Source of the DNA: Azadirachta indica
Lineage: Eukaryota; Streptophyta; Magnoliopsida; Sapindales; Meliaceae
NCBI GenBank assembly: GCA_022749755.1
Contig: CM040442.1
Span: 7,228,457-7,292,456 of the forward strand
Length of the DNA: 64,000 nt
Reading direction: 5' to 3'
Part shown: one piece after another, positions 57,756-64,000 of the stretch
Numbering within the stretch: position 1 is the stretch's first letter
How the letters are laid out: the number at the start of each line of letters is the position of its first letter
The notes under the pieces: generated by a model
Database searches by the model: none
What the model was told of the DNA's origin: nothing
Seen by the model: the letters and a program-made list of their open reading frames with translations, nothing else
Made by a program: the position numbers and the translations under genes

Positions 57756-60700
57756 AAACACTTATTTGAAATTAATTTTCATCTATTAATCTGTGCATTT
57801 TGATCATTTATATAAATATAATATTATAACAATAAAATTTATCAAACAAACAAAAATTGCTTTTAAAACTCACTGTAATTTTGACAATAAACTTTACTAA
57901 ATACATGATTGATTTTTTTTATAACTAATTATTTCTTTAGCATAGTAAAAATAGATTATTTTATATTCTATATTAATCCAAACTGGCTGTTGATCAACAA
58001 ATTTTCATGGAAAAATTTCCAACCAAAAATTTATCATTTTTTTACCTCAGACCAATCATAAATAAAGTCAGTGTCTAAAAAAATCAACTTCAAACATTCA
58101 AAAACTTATGGATAATTTTAAAAGAATGTATATATTTATTTTTTAATCATTTAAAAAATACTAGTTCTAGAGATCTTTGAGTTTCCAATTTTCACTTTGT
58201 TTAATTAATTGCATCCCCAACATTTTGAACTTCTTTCTTGTATTCCCTTTTGTATACAAGTTAGCCATATAAATATTTTTATATATAATTTGATTAATTT
58301 TTACATTTATGATGTGATATTTTATATCATTGTCACCAACAAAATTATTTATTCTCATTTATTTTAATTATCAAATTTATTTTATATTTTTACTCTTTCA
58401 ATAATCTTTTGTCACATCAATTTATATTAAATAAGTTGTATAAAGTGTTTTAGGTGTATTGTTATTTTATTTTTAAAATTTCGAATATATATGAGAATAG
58501 ATTGATAATTCTCTCAACTTTATACAATTTTTCATATATTTGTAAACCATTAGATTTAGTATTTTCAATATTTAAGATTAAAAATCACACATGTATATGA
58601 ATTATGGTGCATTAATTAGTTACATGTACATACATATAAGAACTAGAGAGGTATTTTGTTTTGATTTATGTTATATTTTGAAATAGATATATATGTACTT
58701 GATTTTAGTTAACAAACACTTTAATATCCTTACAACTTTTTTTATTAGAAATAACTAAAAAAAATTAAGCTCATATCAATTTACTTCAAGTTTGCCATTT
58801 TTTTTTTTCAATATAGAATAATTACAACAACAATTCTATCTTTTAAAAAGATTTTAAACAGCATGAATACGTACAACTTAACATTTATATTTTAGTTTTA
58901 TTTGAAATGTAAATGACTCTGAGCAACGAATAATATATACAACTAGAAATTTTTTTTTAGATTTTATACTTTAGTGTTAAGTTAAAAATTTTAACCTATT
59001 TTATATATTAAGGTATTCTTACAAACTTTTCAATGTTAATAAATTAGAAAACAAACATTTTCAAAACATCTAAAAGACTGAAATTGAAATATGTCTAGAA
59101 TTCAAACTCAAAGACAAACAAACACTTACTATAACTTATTCATTTAAAATTTTTAGTTTGAATAAAAATATTTTAAAATTAATCAACAAGTGGAGTAATT
59201 TATCTATATTAATAAAATATTTAAAAATATGATTTAATTTTATTAAATATAACATTTTAAATTTAATTTTTTTTATCACGCATACATCTGTTAATATTCA
59301 ATACATACACACAGTGTGAGAATAACCTTACACGCAATAAAAAGCTCGTATTTTAATGGGAGGAGCCGCATGTAAACCCTCGAAAGTCCAAGTTAGGCCT
59401 CGGTAGGAACCCCGAATCTCAACATACTTATCGTAATAAGGTGAAATTTATAAACAACAACGTGAATAATGTGCACAACATGTAGCACAAGTTTGAGTTT
59501 TGTACTTGAAAAGAAGCCTCAATGTGTGACTCTCGTACAAATATCCCTAGGTTTAATAAGAATTATAAAAAAGTTTATCTAGTTTTTAGAACATGGCAAA
59601 AGAGTCCTCATGTTTCAAAATTTATTTGATAAAATCCTTTAAATCACACTATTACCGTATCTTTGATAAAAGAAGACAAATTAGACAGAAATAGAGAAAG
59701 AGAACAACAGAAACACTTAATTTTAGAGTTAATTTATGATTTGTTTTAGGACTTTAAAATTAGGCGTATTATTGTAGTGCTCCTTCTCTATTTTTGTTTA
59801 ATTTGTCCTCTTTTATCGAAAATACAATAATATTGTGATTTAATTTGTGATTAGATAGAAGAGTGTTAAATTACAAAATAAATTAGTAGATGGAAAGCTA
59901 CTTGTGATCAATAGCTCTTTCATAACACCATTTTTAAAAAAGATAATCAACGTACTATTGTTTTTCATTAAAATTAAGAATTTTGTGGATTTGTAGTTGA
60001 ACTAATTTTCATTGAATAATTATGGTTGAGATAAGTTATTTAATTACATATATAATCATTTTGAGAAGAAGAAAAATTAGGAATTGTTATTACGTTTTGA
60101 AGAGATAGTTAGAATTTGTTTGTACATGGACTTTCTCTAATATGATTTGGATATTTTCATAATGCTTCTTATTTTTATGAAATATCATAAATTTTGTATC
60201 TTTCTGAAACATATACAGAAAAGGTCTTTAATATTTTAAGCTTGCTTGACACACTCGCCCAAAAAATTAATTTTTATTATATTTCAAAACAGAAATTTTC
60301 TTCTATATATAAAAAAAAAAAATTCAAATAAAAGTTTGCTAAAACCTAAAAACGCATGATTTTAAACAAATATTAAAAGAAAATAGAGGTTACGCTTCAC
60401 TTTGTTTATGAGTTATTAAGTCAAGATCTTGATTAAAGTAAAAAGATGGGTTACTATTTAATAAGCGAATAGGTTAACTAATTACTTAAAATTCAAATTC
60501 AAACTTTAAAATTAGGTGCGGTATTGTAATTCTCCTTCTCTATTTTTGTTTAAATTGTCTTCTTTTATGGGAACTACAATAATAGAGTGACTTAAAAGAT
60601 TTTATTTGATAATTTTGAAACACAGGGACTCTTTTTGCCAAGTTTTATAGACGTTTTGATAATTCTTATTAAGCCTAGGGGGATGCTTTTACAAAGAGTG

Positions 60701-61325
60701 AAACGAGGACCACCAGTAAGATATATCTTTTTCTAAGTGCAAAACTCAAACTTGTGTTACATGTTCTGCACATTAATTATACGAGTCAAAATTTCAAACT
60801 GGGTAAGGGAGGTAAACTGAGAGACGGACATTCTTTGAATGTTATATTTAATAAAATTAAATGATATCTTTTAATCTTTGATTAATATAAATATAAAAAT
60901 TATTATTATTATTGATTAATTTTAAAATATTTTTACAGGCACGTGAAAATTTTATTAAACAGGTAATAATAAGTGTTTGTTTGTTTGTTTTTTAGTTTGA
61001 ATTTTAAATATATTTCCATTTCAGTCATTTAAATGTCTTGAAAATGTTTATTTTTTAACTTGATATTGAAAATTTGGTAATTATATTTTAACATATAAAA
61101 TAAGTTAAGGTTTTCGTCTTGACTTTAAAGTAGGAAATCGGAAGGAATTTTCTAGTTGTATATATTATATATACGAGATTGTTTCCTTCTCTCCAGCCAA
61201 TAAAGTAAAGTCACCCAAGCCGGCTAGCTTTCCCCACCACTCAAACGCATCAATTCTTAGCAGCCATATTAATTAATATTATCAAGACAAACATTTCCTT
61301 CCTTTAATCTAGCAATTAATCCAGC
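57756..61325. other. Intergenic and upstream region of the 61.3 kb DUF247 gene
   Basis: No gene. 57756-58200 continues the copy of 50.3-51.5 kb; 58265-59770 copies 46.2-47.3 kb; 60120-61325 copies 13.6-14.4 kb. About 59340-59460 holds a GC-richer patch (GGGAGGAGCCGCATG, CTCGGTAGGAACCCCG) that I do not recognise. The flank is a patchwork of segments found around other DUF247 copies. Confidence 0.5.
61159..61173 (+). promoter_or_regulatory. Candidate TATA box of the 61.3 kb DUF247 gene
   Basis: TATATATTATATATA, identical to 14281-14295 and about 155-165 bases before the ATG. Confidence 0.45.
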
Positions 61326-63032
61326 ATGTCTTCTAATCCAAATCCAAATAACTTTGATGAACGTCGATGGATCATCAACATCCGTCGAACACTTGAAGAA
61401 GAGATGGAAAATGGTATTGATTTTCCCGTCTGCATATTCAGTGTGCCCAAATTGTTGATATCCAGTGATCCCCATTCTTACACTCCACAAGAAGTAGCAA
61501 TCGGCCCTTACCATTCCTGGCGTCCAGAGCTCTATGAGATGGAGAGATACAAGCTCGCCGCAGCGAAAAGAGCTCAAAGACATATCCATGGTGATCATAA
61601 GTGTCAGTATGTTGTTGATCAATTGAAAGAGCTTGAGCTACAGATTAGAGCTTGTTATCACAAGTTTTTGAACATTAGTAATGAGACTTTAGCTTGGATG
61701 ATGGCTATTGATGCTTCGTTCTTGCTTGAGTTTCTTCAGATCTATGTTATTGAAGAAGGTAAGTTGTCTAAAACTTCTTCGTCAAGATCAATGTCACATT
61801 TGGTTGATTATGCAGGGACCAAAGCTGCTCATAACGCGATTCTTAGAGATATGTTGATGCTTGAGAATCAAATTCCGTTGTTTGTGTTGAGAAAAATGCT
61901 TGAAGTTCAATATTCATCGTTGGAATTAGCCGATGATATGTTGCAGGCGATGTTAATGGGATTTTGTCAAGAGCTTTCGCCTTTCAAGATGATGAAGAAC
62001 AAGCCAACGATCAATGTTTCCGAGTGTGCTCATTTGCTAGACTATTTATACGACACAATCGTGCCTAAAGATGAACAAGAGGCAGAGATAACTGAGATTG
62101 AAGATCAAGAGAGAGCCATGCAATCCAAAGAAAGTAACCACGGCGACCCAACTTACGTAGAAAAGTTCTTCCGTAAGCTTTGGGAGCTGCTATCAAAGCT
62201 TCACAATGGCCCCATCCGTCTGATCAAAGCGTTGGTACTATCCAAACCTGTTAGAGTCTTGTACAAATTACCCTGGACAATGATCTCCAAGCTTCCAGGG
62301 TTTTCAGTCTTAGCACAACCGCTTCAATCTATGGTATTCCCAGAAGATAACGAAGGAAAGAAATCGGATGATGATAGTTCCCACCCAAGCAACAACATGA
62401 ACAAACCACCATTAGTGGAGGAAATCGAAATTCCTTCTGTCACTGAGCTCTACAAGGCCAAGGTTCGTTTTTCAGCCACTGTTGGCAACATATCAGCCGT
62501 CCGTTTCGACTCCAAGACGGCGACATTATACCTTCCCACCATCAGTTTGGACGTAAATTCAGCGGTGATCATGAGAAATTTAGTAGCTTATGAGGCATCA
62601 AATGCATCAGGGCCATTAGCTTTTACACGTTACACTGAATTAATGAATGGGATTATCGATACAGAAGAGGACGCGAAGTTGCTAAGGAAAAAAAGGATTA
62701 TTACGAACAGATTGAAGAGCGATAAAGAAGTTGCCAATCTGTGGAATGGGATGAATAAATCAATTAGATTGACGAAAGTTCCACACTTAGATAAAGTGAT
62801 TGAAGATGTTAACAAGTATTACAACAGTCAATGGAAGGTTAAGTTTGGGAAGTACATGAAGCGATATGTGTTTAGTTCTTGGCATTTTCTTACATTGATA
62901 GCTACCATTTTGCTCTTGGTCTTGACGATATTGCAAGCTTTTTGCTCGGTCTACAATTGTCGCAGACTTAACCTTGCTCAGTCTACAACTATCGCAAACT
63001 CAAGCTCCTGGGCTGAGACTCTGATTAATTAA
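61326..63032 (+). CDS. DUF247 membrane protein, intact mosaic gene (568 aa)
   Basis: Intact single-exon DUF247 gene with the family landmarks (SYTPQEVAIGPYHSW, ASFLLEFLQIY, LMLENQIPLFVLRKML, IPSVTEL, LVAYEASN) and a C-terminal membrane helix (FLTLIATILLLVLTILQAF, about 519-538) followed by a tail of about 30 residues ending WAETLIN. The leader, the second half of the coding region and the 3' flank match the 14.4 kb gene. Residues 1 to about 225 instead match the inverted 53 kb gene exactly, while differing from the 14.4 kb protein at about eleven positions (for example YHSW not YHYW, DHKCQYV not DHKFQYV, FCQEL not FCEEL). The changeover lies near 61990-62010. Function unknown; probably membrane-anchored. 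Confidence 0.9.
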   Translation: MSSNPNPNNFDERRWIINIRRTLEEEMENGIDFPVCIFSVPKLLISSDPHSYTPQEVAIGPYHSWRPELYEMERYKLAAAKRAQRHIHGDHKCQYVVDQLKELELQIRACYHKFLNISNETLAWMMAIDASFLLEFLQIYVIEEGKLSKTSSSRSMSHLVDYAGTKAAHNAILRDMLMLENQIPLFVLRKMLEVQYSSLELADDMLQAMLMGFCQELSPFKMMKNKPTINVSECAHLLDYLYDTIVPKDEQEAEITEIEDQERAMQSKESNHGDPTYVEKFFRKLWELLSKLHNGPIRLIKALVLSKPVRVLYKLPWTMISKLPGFSVLAQPLQSMVFPEDNEGKKSDDDSSHPSNNMNKPPLVEEIEIPSVTELYKAKVRFSATVGNISAVRFDSKTATLYLPTISLDVNSAVIMRNLVAYEASNASGPLAFTRYTELMNGIIDTEEDAKLLRKKRIITNRLKSDKEVANLWNGMNKSIRLTKVPHLDKVIEDVNKYYNSQWKVKFGKYMKRYVFSSWHFLTLIATILLLVLTILQAFCSVYNCRRLNLAQSTTIANSSSWAETLIN

Positions 63033-64000
63033 TTGCTCAGACTATCTAATTGTATTTCTTAATTTAAAAGTTTGGTTTAATCTGTTATTAGTATTTTGTA
63101 TTTTTTTATTATGTGATTTCACTGTGTATTTTTTTTTTAAAATTGTGAACTTTAAATCACTAATTTTAATCGATTTTAATCCATTTATAATTTCTTTTTG
63201 ATTAAAAAATTGAAGAAAGGAAGAGATGGGAAGGTCAAAAAAAGAAAGAAAGAAATAGAAGTGAAAGATTAGGAAAAAAAATTTATTAATTAATTTTATA
63301 AGATTATAATTTTATCATTTTAGTTATTAAAAATAAAGGTGAAATTAAGATTTGGATGGTACGATAATTTTCATAAATTTTAGAGTTAAATTAAAGATTA
63401 TTAATATTATGTGGTTAAATTAAAATTATCTCACCTAATTAAAGGCCAAATACTAATAAAATTTTGGTTAAGGAATTTAATTAACATTAATCGAAATAAT
63501 TTTGATTTAAATAATGATTTTCAATAAAGTTAGAAAATATTTTTTTTATTTAATATGTGAAACATGTCAATTAAAGTAACATTTTTTGAAACTTTGAGAA
63601 CCCAAATGAAATTACCTCAGTATTTGTATTGATTATTATCTTTAATGGCGACTGTAAAGATACATATACGTTGCCGTACATCCCATTTTTGGATGTATGA
63701 TAATATCATATGGCATAAGAATCAATAATAGGGACCAGATGAAGTTTACACTTGATATAATGGTGAGTAGTTCATAATTTATAACATGCATTGAACTAAT
63801 CTTGGAGCTTAAAGATCAAATCTTTTAAGGTTTTTGATACCAAGTTGTGTTAATATCATTTTTCCAATCTAATGTAAAATTAAAAATTATGAAGCATATA
63901 TAATACTAATTGTGATCATTTGATTCTATGGTACACAAAATCAATATGATGATCTCTAAATTATAGATGTTAATTAGTTAGTTTAATTACTGATATTTCA
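63033..64000. other. 3' flank of the 61.3 kb DUF247 gene
   Basis: 63033-63285 matches 16130-16382. 63286-63877 is the stretch missing at 16.4 kb, and 63878-63940 matches 17806-17868. Non-coding. Confidence 0.6.

Noticed and set aside
1..64000. tRNA, rRNA, CRISPR or operon-like structure
   Set aside because: None seen on reading either strand; gene structure and spacing are those of a plant nuclear genome. A tRNAscan run was not possible.

Overview
The window looks like nuclear DNA from a eudicot plant. It is AT-rich, its genes are sparse and mostly single-exon, it carries plant-specific families (an EIX/Cf-type receptor-like protein and DUF247 membrane proteins), and old Ty1/copia pieces, solo LTRs and MITE-like foldbacks fill the spaces. 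The receptor sequence feels like a woody rosid, possibly Citrus, but that is an impression from memory and was not tested by search.

Layout. 0-23 kb holds decayed copies of one three-gene module: a leucine-rich-repeat receptor-like protein gene (+), a multi-exon multi-pass membrane protein gene of the Arabidopsis At2g12400/At2g25270 type (-), and a DUF247 gene (+). The receptor is seen as a 3' end running in from the left edge (1-815), as remnants at 8.0, 11.7-12.0 and 17.9 kb, and as one complete gene at 25290-28166. The At2g12400-like gene is seen four times (about 3.3-4.7, 13.1-13.3, 21.2-22.8 and 29.0-31.0 kb), always broken. DUF247 is intact at 14423-16129, and the 25-33.5 kb module ends in a DUF247 pseudogene. 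From 31.9 to 63 kb the window is a DUF247 cluster: pseudogenes at 31.9, 36.9, 41.5 and 45.2-45.9 kb, and intact genes at 52353-54014 (-) and 61326-63032 (+).

Between the genes are two copia 3' fragments (16.4-17.8 and 21.75-22.72 kb), two probable solo LTRs of one family (8115-9951 and 47852-49596), foldback or MITE-like elements (12.5, 24.4-25.2, 49.8-50.3 and 55.2-56.2 kb), a captured fragment of a LEUNIG-type corepressor gene (6.6-7.0 kb), and several local tandem duplications.

Four genes look able to make a full protein within the window: the receptor-like protein and three DUF247 proteins. A fifth, the receptor at the left edge, is open as far as it can be seen. The cluster shows birth-and-death evolution. 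The clearest signal is that the 61.3 kb DUF247 gene is a mosaic: its first two thirds of a kilobase are nearly identical to the inverted 53 kb copy, while its second half and both flanks match the 14.4 kb copy. That is what gene conversion would leave. Two DUF247 pseudogenes also share the same premature stop codon.
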